Below, piece after piece: positions 1 to 10,114 of a stretch of DNA of 64,000 bases. The number at the start of each line of letters is the position of its first letter. The first letter of the stretch is position 1. Below the pieces are notes generated by a model that was given only the letters and a program-made list of their open reading frames with translations, ran no database searches and had not been told where the DNA came from. Source of the DNA: Hysterangium stoloniferum (lineage: Eukaryota; Basidiomycota; Agaricomycetes; Hysterangiales; Hysterangiaceae); assembly GCA_015178975.1 (NCBI GenBank), contig WHVD01000058.1, positions 186,001 to 250,000 of the forward strand, read 5' to 3'. The position numbers were made by a program, and so were the translations under genes.

Positions 1-318
1 GAGCTGCTTCGCAACGTAACACCTAACAATAAAAGTGACGTCTGGGCATTTGGGATGACGATACTGGTGCGTTGAGTAAATAATGGACCTTTAGTACCTA
101 TTTATATGTCTTCAAAGGAAATGGTTACCGGAAAACCACCTTATTTTGAGACGACAAATGACCCGGCAGTCATCTTAAATATCACAGGCGGCACAATACC
201 ATCTCGTCCTGAACTCTCTGCTGCACTCTTTTTATCTGATCACCTATGGGACCTATGTAGGCAATGCTGGAGGTTAGACCCGCAGGAACGACCTTTAATA
301 CAACAAATAGAGTTGTAA
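1..318 (+). CDS. protein kinase, 3' end (partial)
   Basis: This is the C-terminal end of a eukaryotic protein kinase cut by the window edge. Exon 1-66 encodes the subdomain IX signature SDVWAFGMTIL. A 51-bp intron follows (67-117, GTGCGT donor, AAG acceptor), and exon 118-318 reads on in frame with EMVTGKPPYFE and the closing CW-x3-DPQERP motif (subdomain XI), ending at TAA 316-318. The DVWAFG and CWRLDPQERP wording is that of tyrosine-kinase-like (TKL) kinases, a family greatly expanded in Agaricomycetes. Catalytic HRD and DFG motifs would lie upstream, outside the window, so activity cannot be judged. The splice junction restores the kinase motif, which supports an intact gene end. It ends right after subdomain XI, with no C-terminal extension. 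Confidence 0.85.
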
Positions 319-1029
319 ATGGCGAATGGGCCCACTGTTTTTGTTAATTTATACCTTGGACAGTCCTAAAAACACAATTACTTTGTTTGCTGAAAGGTAG
401 CTTGCTTTTGGGATGCGCATAACTTGATTAGTTTAATATGCTGTCCTTGATTCAAAGTGTTGTATGTGTTTAGTGACATGAACTAGAGCTAATGAAAAAA
501 AAATATATATATATATTTGGAAGAAATCAACATGTCGCGTAATCGCAAGTAAAATTGGCTGAATTGGAAAAAGGTAAAAACATCCACAACGGCTCAAGAG
601 AAGAGTGTACCTGATGCCGCGATTAGAGCTAAATGCCGAGGGTTGGTCCAGGATGGCTAAATTGGTGCCGTCACCTGTAGCTAGCAATTGGTAATAGGAT
701 ACTTAAACAGGGGGATTGCTTGTCCACTTCCGGCAGACAAATGGAGGAACATGCCACTTCCAACCTCCCCACAGTCGGCATGTTCCACCCCATGCTGACT
801 CCCCCGGATTTGGAGGTAACAGCAAAGGAATAATCATTGCAAACGAACATACAAATTTTTAGGTCATAAGGTAGCATTGCATGTGGAAGTTAGCCATAGC
901 AGAGCATAATGACTGCTGGTCCCGCAATGAGAAGCCAATGAAGAAAGCCAGAATTTTGTCACAATGACGCCAGTACACCAAGAAGGAAGAAGATGTCCAT
1001 CGACCCACTGACATGGCGAGAAAGGGGTT
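319..1029. other. no recognisable gene
   Basis: AT-rich intergenic DNA downstream of the kinase. It has a short (AT)n run near 506-518 and no conserved ORF, LTR terminus or RNA gene that I can identify. Confidence 0.5.
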
Positions 1030-1640
1030 GACACCCATCAGAAGTAAATGAGTTGTTCCACCGATGTGAAAGCATGATCCTTATGTCCCACCACGTCTCC
1101 CTCTCCTGGATCCCTGGGCATCATGGCTTCCATGGCAATGAAGAGGCCGATGCCCTTGCAAAAGAGGCGGTCAACTTCCACCCCCCCCTCCTCCATTCCA
1201 CTACTTCTTGGGCCCTGGAGTGTGTGAAAGCTGGTGCTCTGAAGTGCTGGTGTAAGGATTGGCTCTGCCTCCCCCACACCAACCTTGCCACCATGGCTCT
1301 CCACAAACCCCCCGCCCTGAAACTGTCAAAGTTCCACAAGGAATATGGAGGGCCATACCATATCCATACTCACATCATCCAGGCCATTGTCAGCCATGGT
1401 TTCTTTGGCAAGTACTACCACTGATTCCTCCCTGACCTACTCTCATCCTGCCCCTGTGGCACAGCGGTTATTCAGTCCCACCTCCACATCATGAGTGAGT
1501 GCCCTCTATATGAGGAATACTGCCACCTCCTAATCAATGCCTCTCAGGACCTGTCCCCCTCTCCCATCCTCAGAACTCATAAAGGGCTCAATGCTCTAGG
1601 AAAATTCATTGATGCCTCAAACACCTTTGGCAAGATGTAG
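1030..1640 (+). pseudogene. non-LTR retrotransposon (LINE) ORF2, 3' end: RNase H plus Cys/His tail
   Basis: This is a 5'-truncated LINE remnant. Near 1095-1165 the frame encodes LSWIPGHHGFHGNEEADALA, the final RNase H motif (His and Asp of the active site) of fungal Tad/I-like LINEs. The same frame continues past an in-frame TGA at 1422-1424 (context YYH*FLP, where Arg is expected) to a typical C-terminal segment with SCPCGTAVIQSHLHIMSECP (a CxC...H-x3-H-x4-C finger) and a true stop at 1638-1640. After removal of that one stop the frame is open for about 196 codons. A pyrimidine-rich 3' UTR follows and a 12-A run at about 1821-1832 may be the 3' tail. Reverse transcriptase and endonuclease domains are absent, so the copy is dead. 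Confidence 0.8.
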
Positions 1641-2039
1641 CCCCCCTCAGTTCTTCTCTTTTTCTTTTCTCTTTTTCCTTTGCTCTCTCACCCTCCCCCC
1701 ACTCTACATATATTTGACCCGCATACCCACACCTACTCACCCCAGTACTTACATACCTATCAAGGTACCTGCTCCCAACTACTATGTATCTATGTTATGT
1801 GATGTGGTATACAGATGTAGTAAAAAAAAAAAAGATGCTGCACATACACTCCAGCAATGGAACTAGACATAGGACAGGTAAGGTGCCAACTCTGGAAGTA
1901 CCACTGGTGCCCCCCACTATGACATTCCCAAAATGGTAGTGATTACAAATACGGTGGGATAATTGATAAGATTTGTCTCAATGTTCCATCCAAGCCATTG
2001 CTCCGCTAAGCCAGATGCTTGACTAATTATGGGCACTAT
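1641..2039. other. LINE 3' UTR/A-run and unassigned spacer
   Basis: T/C-rich LINE 3' untranslated sequence up to the A-run at about 1821-1832, then about 200 bp with no recognised feature before the solo LTR. Confidence 0.4.
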
Positions 2040-2044
2040 CAGGG

Positions 2045-2747
2045 TGTTACGACCATGTCGCAACCCTATCGGTCCCGAGGTTATCACCACTTATCAACGT
2101 TTCAAGTCGCCATCTCGGAAACCATTGGCCCTGAAGCTGACGTATGTTTTCACACCCACATCAAAATAACTTGTATTGTCTGGTCAAACTTTTGACATGT
2201 CCCCTTTATTATGTTGATCTGTTCAACCTTATGTTTCACATATGTTTATCTATATTTGTAGTCCTTGAACTATTTCCTTTTATCGTAATTACGCTCTCGG
2301 TTATCATCGGCCTCTGAACTAATCATAAACTTCCCGTTCCTAGTCAAGCTTATTGTTAATGCCATTTTCCGCCCTTCTCCCCATTAGTATTTTCTAGACA
2401 CCTGTTACTTGTATATGAACCCACTGTAGTTGTAGTTACTAGGCAATCAGAATATCGACTCAGAACACCCTCATATGCCTGTAATAGTCTCATACTAAGA
2501 ATCCCCCCATCCGCCTCCACGTGCGCTCGCCCACTCCCGGCCCCGACCCCTTGGCCCGATGCTTGACTTGTCCTTCGGTTCCGATCGGTATCTTGCCGAA
2601 AAGAGCTCTTTAGGATTAGTCTTCGCCCGCCCGAAATCTAAGGACACCCTACGGATATTTGCGAGGGCGCAGCACATAAGCTGAAGCCAAGTCCTTCCGA
2701 TCGGTCCCTGTCGGCCACCGACATTAGTCAGTTTTCAGTTCTTAACA
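2045..2747 (+). mobile_element. solo LTR, gypsy family A
   Basis: Begins TGTTACGACC and ends CTTAACA (TG...CA). It is flanked by a perfect 5-bp target duplication CAGGG (2040-2044 and 2748-2752), so this is a solo LTR left by LTR-LTR recombination, 703 bp. It matches the LTRs of gypsy elements 1 and 4. Landmarks: TATATGAA at 2412-2419, a predicted transcript start AATCAGAATAT at 2445-2455 (33 bp from the TATA), and the shared LTR motif GCGCAGCACATAAGCTGAAG at 2668-2687. Confidence 0.92.
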
Positions 2748-2884
2748 CAGGGGGTCATAGCACTATTGAGATGATAGGCGATGGTTTCAGGGAGGTTGGG
2801 GAAGCAAGAAAATATGAAATTCTCAAAGAGCTTGGAAGGACATAGATAGATACATGTATATCATAGAGAACACAAAGAGTTGGG

Positions 2885-3163
2885 CTAGAGGCCTCCCCTC
2901 CTCTCATCTGCATCCCCCAGGAATGCGTTTCCTTCATTTTCATCTTCATCCGCACTTCTGGCTCGATCATCACGGATTAAACTGAGAGCCCGTCCAAACA
3001 CCAACATCCCACCTTCTTCATTATCTTCTTCTAGCTCATGCTCGTGCTCCGAGTCATTAGCAACTTCATTTGTATGGTCTTCTATCTCAACTGAAGCCTT
3101 CTCTGTTGTATACCTTTGTGCAATTGTTGCAGGTAGCCTTGTCACCTTTTTTCGCCCTTGCAC
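2885..3163 (-). CDS. unassigned acidic ORF
   Basis: A minus-strand reading frame of 92 codons rich in Glu/Asp/His, with a basic N-terminal stretch (GRKKVTRLP). No family is recognised. It lies between a solo LTR and a decayed retroelement and may be part of an old element or an exon. No splice partner could be assigned. Confidence 0.2.
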   Translation of the reverse strand: MQGRKKVTRLPATIAQRYTTEKASVEIEDHTNEVANDSEHEHELEEDNEEGGMLVFGRALSLIRDDRARSADEDENEGNAFLGDADERRGGL

Positions 3164-3779
3164 ATTTCTGTTTATTGGAGTTACTCAGAGCCATCAACTC
3201 AGACTGTTGAGAATCTGATTGTACCAGCCTGGGTGTTGAGACAGGGGTGAAATTGCAAGTCTATGAAAATATTAACAGCCACAAGCTGTTACAGGACATA
3301 TGAACCACCTTTACAAGTACTGTGTGGGGCTCGTTCTTCCAGAAAAAGTAGGAGAATTGGTAAGTACCTGTGAAATTTACAAGTTGGAAGTAGAGTAGGA
3401 AGCATCTCAGGGGACACCCACCTCCTCTGCTGACTGAGACAGGTGCCCTTTTGCTGTGGAAGATCCTTGCTCCTTGCTCCTCCTTGAGCTTGGGCCCTAT
3501 CCTGGAACGAGGTGAGTATGAACATACACTATGCTGTGGACAAGAAGTTACACAGGGTGCAGATCCTCGAGCACACATTGTAGGGTGTCTATAGTATGTG
3601 AAAACCACATATATAATTGTGTTAGTATTCTGTTAATGTTGTGACAATGCGAAGGATGAACAGTCAGACATCCAACATGTTGTTTGGTTGTTTGGTTCAG
3701 ATAGTGTTTGTAGACGCATTGTTTGGTTCAGATTGTTTGGATTTGTAACAATTTCCTTTTTTGGCAAATGTCATCACCT
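3164..3779. other. unassigned sequence
   Basis: Contains several short open frames on the minus strand without recognisable motifs and a TTTGGTT-rich stretch at 3682-3742. Nothing can be named. Confidence 0.3.
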
Positions 3780-4448
3780 GTGTTCGTTCAACTCTGGTGG
3801 GAGTGGAAACTGTGGATGCAATCTCTCAACTAGCAAACTGAAAATGCCATGGGAAATTGGGTCAGCCAAATTGTCATCAGAGGCAACATAGAGAGGGGAG
3901 ATAGTGTTGTTTGCAGGAAGAAGTGAAGCCACCATTCACTGCACAGAGTCATTGCATTGTAGATTCCTTGAATAACCTCGATGGAAGGCACTGATAATGC
4001 CAGTGTTGTCACCATGAATAATAAAATTAGTGTTAGAGTAAGAAAGGTGATCCAGCCAGTGCAGAGAAAGTTTGAGAGCAATGCATTCAGCCCAACCAAT
4101 GTCCCATCCATGTGATACCTGGCTATTCTCTAAACACCATGCCACCCATTTTGATCCAACAACTAGGCCAATGCCCCATGATGTAGAAGCATCAACATAA
4201 ATATCCAAGTCAAGGACAGTATGTGGCCAAAGCAAATGAGCTGGGGCTGGATGTGCCAAAGCTGCACACCACCAGTGTAAGTCATCAATTAAAGGAGGAG
4301 AAACATGATGGTGTGCAAAATTGTTGGGAAAGTGGTAAATAAATGAAGTCAATGTAACCAGATACAAATGGCCAGCTGTGAGAATGAATGTAAGGTGTTG
4401 TAATGGACCATGGAGGGAGGTCACCTCTGGCCCAGTAATTGTGGTAGC
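3780..4448 (-). pseudogene. RT-RNase H fragment, resembling a DIRS/Ngaro-type (tyrosine-recombinase) retroelement
   Basis: Minus-strand frame from 4448 downward encodes SLHGPLQHLTFI, FPNNFAHHHV and DDLHWW, the RT connection region seen in DIRS-like and related fungal elements. It continues with an RNase H-like domain: YVDASTSWGIGLVVG (first Asp), AECIALKLSLHWL (Glu) and IIHGDNTGIISAFHRGYSRN (Asp). After an in-frame TGA at about 3936-3938 it reads on with SDDNLADPISHGIFS, the closing motif of this RNase H type. The tyrosine recombinase expected downstream is not seen. The 5' part is displaced by the LTR insertion at 4449. Assignment to DIRS/Ngaro rests on motif style only; another RT lineage is possible. 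Confidence 0.55.
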
Positions 4449-4484
4449 TGTTAGGACCAGAAAGCCCACTGGGCTCCGGACCCC

Positions 4485-5221
4485 TGTTAAGAACTGAAAA
4501 CTGACTAATGTTGGTAGGCCGACGGGGACCGATCGGGAGGACTTGGCTTCAGCTTATGTGTTGTGCCCTCGCAATTATCCGTCAGGTGTCCTTAAATTTC
4601 AGACGGGTGAAGACTAGTCCTAACGAGTACCTCTCAGCAAGTTACTGATTGGAACCGAAGGATAAGTCGAGTGTTGGGCCAAGGGGTCAGGAACCGAGAG
4701 TGGGTGAGCGCACGCGAAGGCAGATAGTGGGATACTTAGTATGAGACTTCTAGAGGTGTGAGAGGGTATTCTGAGTTGATATTCTGATTGCCTAGTAACT
4801 ACAACTACAGCAGGTTCATATACAAATATTCAGTGTCTAGGAAAATACTAACTAGAGTGGAAAATGGTATTGTCAAATAAGCTTGACTAGGAATGGGAAG
4901 GTTACAATTAGTTTGGAGGCTGTGAAATAACTGAGAGCGGAATTATGAGAAAAGGAAATAGTCTGAGGGTTACAAGTATATATAGACATATGTGAAACAC
5001 AGAGTAGAAATGGATCATCATAATAAAAGGGACGTATCAGAGTCTAACCAGATAGTATGAGTATATTTTGACGTGGGTGTAAACAGAGTTTGATCACCGT
5101 GAAAGTATACATCAGCATCGGGAGACTGACAGTTTCCGATGTGATGACTTGAACGATGACTTGAATCATCGATAGGTGGCAATAAGCTTGGGGACTGTCG
5201 GGTTGCGACACAGTTGTAACA
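4485..5221 (-). repeat. 3' LTR of gypsy element 1
   Basis: Family-A LTR, 737 bp, read on the minus strand from TGTTACAACTG (5221) to CTTAACA (4485). The internal side is preceded (minus strand) by a G-rich polypurine tract AAATGGGGGGATAC. The shared LTR motif is at about 4540-4568. Confidence 0.92.
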
Positions 5222-5337
5222 GTATCCCCCCATTTGGCTGAAATCCCAAGGAGGCTGAAAATCTAGATTCCGTACGTAAAAACTTGTCGGTTATGGTTGG
5301 TGTGTCAAAACATCATGTGACTTGGTAAAAATTTACA

Positions 5338-5345
5338 TATAAAAA
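5338..5345 (+). promoter_or_regulatory. TATA box of the antisense gene (element 1)
   Basis: TATAAAAA starts 57 bp before the ATG at 5395. The equivalents in elements 2 (22292, 56 bp) and 3 (54841 on the minus strand, 59 bp) sit at nearly the same distance although the surrounding sequence has diverged. Confidence 0.65.
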
Positions 5346-5394
5346 TTTGAGGGGTACTGGTGCTTGATTTTTCACTTCTCTTCCCTCGACCACA

Positions 5395-6394
5395 ATGACC
5401 ATAGGTTCAGGGTTGAAGCCATACCCAGTTCGGTTGACAGTCGCTCCCATGTCGGTTCTGAGTGGACCATCTAGTGTGCAAGAATGTCAACGATTGCTGG
5501 AGGAGAAGAGGAAAGCATGTGAGGAGGAGGAGCAGAAGGAGAAGGAGGAGCTGGCAGCCATAGAGGCTGAGGAGAAGAAACTGGCAGTGGAAGAGGCTGC
5601 GTGTAAGCACTGGGATGCAGTGCTTACAAAGAAGAAGCAGTAGGAGGCCGATTGGGCATGAGAGGAGGCAGCAAAAAAGAAACGAGAGGGGAAAGTAAGT
5701 CAGTTCCCATCTCTTTACGAGTTTTGCTGATTTTTTTTCAGCGCAAGGCTGTGACGCCTTCGGAGTCCAATGACGAAGAGGAAGAGGAGGACGAGGAGGA
5801 TGTACCGGGGCCGTCGAGCCCCAAGGTGGGTTCGGGTTCCTAATTCTTTTCATTTTCTAATTTTTGTTTGATTATAGAAACAAAAACAGGCCCCCAAGGT
5901 GGGGCCTGAAAATGACCCTAAGTGCAACTGGTGTACTAAACAGGGTCGGACTTGCCATCCACGGGCAAGTGGTCTGGGCCACACCTGTCAAGAGTGTGCC
6001 AACCAAAAACTCGGATGTGTATTCCCAGATGTCGACGGCAATGGGTCCTATCAAGAACAACAGGCTGATGCTCTGGAAGAGCAGAACCACCTTATGCACA
6101 CCTACTTCTCAGAGCTCAGAGATGACTCAGTTCTGATTCGAAACACTGTGACAACAAGGTCTAATGACCAAGCAGTTGCGACTTTTGGGTGTTGCACTGG
6201 AGAAACAAACCAGTGTTATAGAGTCCCTTGGAGGGCAACTTGAGCAGTATTTAGAGGTGTCGAGTTGCGATGGAGTTGGGCCCGGGGTTGATGTATTGGA
6301 AAAGATCAGTGGAGAGGTGTTGGTGGCCATTGGTGAGGGGGAAGGTTTGGAAGCCGGAGAAGAAGGGGAGGTGGTAGAGGAAACCTTTAGATAA
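5395..6394 (+). pseudogene. antisense accessory gene of gypsy element 1: coiled-coil / Zn2Cys6-type protein
   Basis: Lies between the 3' LTR and the pol end and is transcribed opposite to the element. TATAAAAA starts at 5338 and ATG is at 5395. Exon 1 (5395-5694) encodes a Lys/Glu-rich coiled coil (about residues 25-80). Intron 5695-5741 (GTAAGT...CAG), exon 2 5742-5825 (starts RKAV, acidic run, ends GPSSPK), intron 5826-5877, exon 3 5878-6394. Exon 3 has six cysteines at 5923-6018 in the order C-x2-C-x6-C-x10-C-x2-C-x6-C (CNWCTKQGRTC ... CQECANQKLGC), which is exactly the spacing class of fungal Zn2Cys6 binuclear clusters. A Glu-rich, partly helical tail follows. Damage: TAG at 5641-5643, TGA at 5658-5660 and a frameshift near 6160. 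Two further copies (22348-23490 and 53818-54782) share exon order, intron positions and promoter spacing. DNA binding is inferred from the cysteine pattern only. The stop codon is tail-to-tail with pol, 88 bp apart. Confidence 0.82.
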
Positions 6395-6482
6395 TAAACA
6401 ATATAATGATTTTAAAACAAAACAACCAAGTGTGAAAAACTTACGGCATAGTCGGAAAAAGGTCGGGTACCATGTGAAAGAC

Positions 6483-7663
6483 TTATAAAGAATTTAGAGG
6501 ACCGGGTTTATTCAGATAGGCTTGATGAAACCCTAAAATGATTTCTGAGGCATTACCGAGCTCTGTAGCTAGGATCCATGAAGTTTCTTCATCTGTACCT
6601 TCATAATCAGCCCATTTAACCAAATAAAGTAATTTGCATGAGCGTCGGCGATTGTCAATTTTTGAGTCTAGGATCTCCGATATCTCGAATTCGGGTTCTC
6701 CATCAATGATCACGGGTGGAGGTGGTAGTTGTAAGTGATCCGGTATATTGTTAGCAACACAAGGTTCTAACATAGATACATGAAATACCGGGTGCACTGC
6801 ACACAGGTTGTTGGGGAGCTGAAGCATCCATGAAAGTGTGCCGGCTTGTGCTATAACTTCAAAAGGACCTAAATATTTTTCAGAGAGCTTCTTAGAGGGT
6901 CTAGTAGTTTGGAAAATCTTGGCTTTAACGAATACTCGGTCTCTGATCTTGAAATCAGGAGGCAGAAGTTGATTCTTATCCATGGACTGTTGGTATCGTT
7001 CTTGGGCCATTATGATAGTTTTACGAAGTTCTTGATGTAGCTCGTCAAGGTTTGTAATGAAGTCTTGAGCACGAGTGGATGTGAGATCGTGTTCCAGGTG
7101 GATTGCAATATTGGGGTTGTAGCCTTTGTTTGTGAAGAAAGGTTAAATGCCAGTAGTGGCATTTGGTGTGTTGTTATATGTGAATTCGGCTAGCAGTAGT
7201 AGTGATTTCCAATTGTCTTGTTGATAGTTACAATAGACATGAATGTGCTGTTCCAAAGTTTGATTCATGCATTCGGTTTGGCCATCGCCTTCTGGATGAT
7301 AGCCCAAAGTGAAGTGTAACTTCATGTCTAGTGCTTTTCCGAGTGACCTAAGAAAGTGAGAGACAAACTCGGATCCACAATCGGATGTGACATGCGACGG
7401 AACACCATGCTTGGAAAATATGTGGGTGATGAATAATTCGGCTAACTGTACAGATGTTATCATGTCATATGTTGGAATGAAAATACTTTGCTTCGTGAGC
7501 CGATCCACAACAACTAGGATTGCTGTATGACCTTCGGATGCTGGTAGGTGCTCGATGAAATCCATAGAAATCGAGTTCCAGGGTTTTTCTGGTATCAGTA
7601 ATTGTTTGAGTAGGCCATATAATTTGTGTCACTGTGATTTAGTAAACACGTTGTACAAGATTT
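6483..7663 (-). pseudogene. gypsy element 1 pol: integrase and chromodomain
   Basis: The integrase core reads on the minus strand from 7663. Catalytic residues are present: Asp in SMDFIEHL (about 7560), Asp in TSDCGSEF and Glu in GDGQTECMNQ. The last has Cys where other copies have Arg, a CpG-type change. The core stops at a TAA near 7143, where the family has a Ser codon. It resumes at 7010 with the GPY/F-like region KYLGPFEVIAQAG and a C-terminal chromodomain (LLYLVKWADYEGTDEETSW), ending at 6483. Upstream at about 7625 an SHRHK motif reads SQ*HK through CGA-to-TGA. The chromodomain is expected to guide integration toward marked chromatin in this family. Confidence 0.85.
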
Positions 7664-8292
7664 GATTATTTGGAAGGATCGGCTCACCCGATAGATGTTA
7701 TTACTGACCACAAAAATTTAGTTTACTTTTCAACCACACACCTCCTCATCCATCGGCAAGCCCGATGGTCTGAATTCCTCTCCGCTTTCAATATGGTAAT
7801 CTGCTTCCATCCCGGCCACCTTGGTGGAAAACCCAACGCTATGACTAGACAATGGGATGTCTATCCTAAAGAGGGGAGTAGTGACTACACCACAGTTAAT
7901 CCGCATAATTTCAAGCCTATGTTTTCATCAGAACAACTGTCCACATCTATCTGAGCCACTTACCTCATTCAAGTCTTGCGAAGTGTTATCCTTATGGATA
8001 CTGAAAAGTTACATCAAGATATACTATCGGCAATTCCATTAGACCCAGTCACCAAAGCACACCTTGATAACCCATCCAACCCCAATCGACCCCGATGGTC
8101 ACTAGACTCACAAGGCTTCATTAGACTTGACAACTGCATCTATGTACCGGATTCCAATACTCTTCGGCTGTGAATCCTACAACATAAGCATGACCACCTG
8201 ATCTTGGGACACTTTGGCCTCAATAAGACTCTTTCACTCATTAGAAGAGAATATACATGGCCCGGCATCCGAGATTTCATTAAGCACTATTT
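7664..8292 (+). other. inverted pol segment (RNase H end to integrase zinc finger)
   Basis: This 630-bp block encodes on the plus strand what should be on the minus strand: [37 protein letters not shown] (RNase H end) and LSLIRREYTWPGIRDFIKHY (integrase HHCC start). On the minus strand the flanks stop exactly there: FEAFKTWR just outside 8292, and KSCTTC just inside 7660. Turning the block around restores continuity with the uninverted order in element 3. This is therefore an internal inversion; an assembly error is the main alternative. Confidence 0.85.
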
Positions 8293-9455
8293 CGCCATGT
8301 TTTGAAAGCTTCAAATATTGCAAGTAGTTCTTTATCGTGAACATTGTAGTTGAGTTCGGGTGCCAAAAATGTGCGAGACAAAAAGGCTACTGGGTGTACT
8401 TCGCCATTGGTGTCCAAAATGGACAATATCACAGCAAGTGCATAATCCGAGGTGTCAGTTTCCACAATGAGTTGAACATCGGGCTTCCAGTGCAACAAAA
8501 TAGGGGCAGATATAAATGCACTTTTCAATTCTCGGAATGCTGTTCAGCATTCTTTGGAGAAATTCCATGGGGCATCTTTACGAGTAAGATGAGTGAGTGG
8601 GACGGTAATTTTTGAGTAGTTGTGAATGAAATGACAATAAAAATTGGCGAAGCCTAAAAAGGACTGAATATCCTTAACCTTTCAGGGTTCTGGCCAATCT
8701 TGAATGACTTGAATTTTGGAGTCGTCCATGTGGAGACTATCAGGTCCCATCATGAAACCTAAAGATTCAACTGTGTCGACATCAAAAGAACATTTTTTAC
8801 CATTTGCGAAAAGACCATGTTTTCGGAGTCTTTGGAGGACTTCACGAACATGTTCATCATGAAGTGTAGGATCTTCAGAGAATATGAGGATGTTGTCTAA
8901 GTACACAATGACAAAGACATTGAGGAGGTCGGAAAGACGTCATTGATAAAATGTTGAACGATGGATGGAGCGTTGGTGAGGCCGAAAGGCATCACTAACC
9001 ATTCGAAGGAGCCATAGTGAGTGCGAAAAGCCGTTTTCCATTCGTCACCTTCGGCGATCTGAACCAAATGATAGGCATGCTTGAGATCTATCTTTGTATC
9101 AAGGGGCATCGAGTAAATCAGAGATTAGTGGTAATGGGTACTTATCTTTTCAAGTGATCACATTTAGTCCTCGAAAGTTCAAAAAAAATAGGACAGGGGC
9201 TCCATAAGGAGACTTTGAGGGTCGGATAAAACCTATAGCTAAGTGTTCGTCCAAGAAATCTCAGATAGCCGATAATTCGGACTGTGAGAGAGGATAAACT
9301 GGGCCTAGGGGTGGATGTGAACCTTCTTCAATATCAATTTTCAAATCATAAAGCCTGTGAGGGGCAAGTCGATCAGCTTTTTGTTTACTGAAGACATCTG
9401 CAAATTCATGGTATTTTTCTGGAACACCTTCTAAATCTGTGATCGGTTCAGCCAC
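8293..9455 (-). pseudogene. gypsy element 1 pol: RT and start of RNase H
   Basis: Minus-strand segments in order: the protease-RT linker with [20 protein letters not shown] (9455-9261); RT palm motifs [13 protein letters not shown] and FGLTNAP (9109-8940); the active-site motif as [12 protein letters not shown] at about 8905, where YLDD is expected (second Asp replaced by Asn); the thumb LRKHGLFANGKKCSFD; and the RNase H start VETDTSDYALAVILS with HDKELLAIFEAFK (8528-8293). Frames are broken by stops between 9260 and 9110 and near 8680. A TGA follows LSAI near 9260 and is shared with element 4. The copy is dead by both frame and active site. Confidence 0.85.
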
Positions 9456-9699
9456 TGGGGATGCAAAGTGACTGGTGACTTCGTCAACTTTAAGATTGAC
9501 TGTAAATGCTCAGGAGCTGTCCAACTTGATGGCTCTCATAAAAGCTGCGGTGTTTATTAGAGAGACGGGCGGCGGAGAGCTTGGTTTTGCCATGGGGGCC
9601 AGAGGTGCTGTAGAGGCCATATTTGCCGAAACAGGCGGAAATGGACCAGTCGTATCGGGTGCCGATGGGGTTCAGAAATGGATACTGCCCAATACCCAA

Positions 9700-10097
9700 T
9701 CAATCAATGGATTGTAGTGGGTGAGCCAGTTATGTCCTAGAACCACGGCACAGCTCGGGTCCAACTGTGTTACAAAAAATGTAACTGTCTGAAAAGTTCC
9801 ACATGGGAACCGAAGTCAGAGTTTGCAGGCTTGTGAGATTATGGAGTTTGAGGTACCATTGAAGAGTTGGAGTGGAATCAGATCTATTGCATAGGTTTTT
9901 AACTGATTTTTTTGGGAAAAACTTGTATCTATAAAACAATGGGTTGAACCTGAATCTATGAGAGCTCGAAAGGTGAGACTCCCGAGGGGTTCCAAAGTAA
10001 GATTTATAAACAAGGAATTAGGATCATACAGGGTGGATGCATTAAGATGACAATTTTCTGGTGTGCGGAGAGATTCAATGCAACTCTCCAATTGCAC
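9700..10097 (-). pseudogene. gypsy element 1 aspartic protease
   Basis: Retropepsin-like domain on the minus strand: LTFRALIDSGSTHCFIDTSF at about 9990-9930 contains the catalytic D-S-G motif. It is followed by a broken region to about 9700 (GHNWL-type flap/C-terminal strand, seen intact in element 4). It processes Gag-Pol in functional relatives. Confidence 0.8.
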
Positions 10098-10114
10098 AGA
10101 ATCCAGAGAGTTGC

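Noticed and set aside
1053..1304. Minus-strand frames opposite the LINE RNase H
   Set aside because: Shadows; the plus strand carries a clear RNase H and cysteine motif in a single frame.
5407..5853. 148-codon minus-strand frame, Leu/Cys-rich
   Set aside because: Complement of the Lys/Glu-rich coiled-coil exon of the antisense gene, and it runs through that gene's introns.
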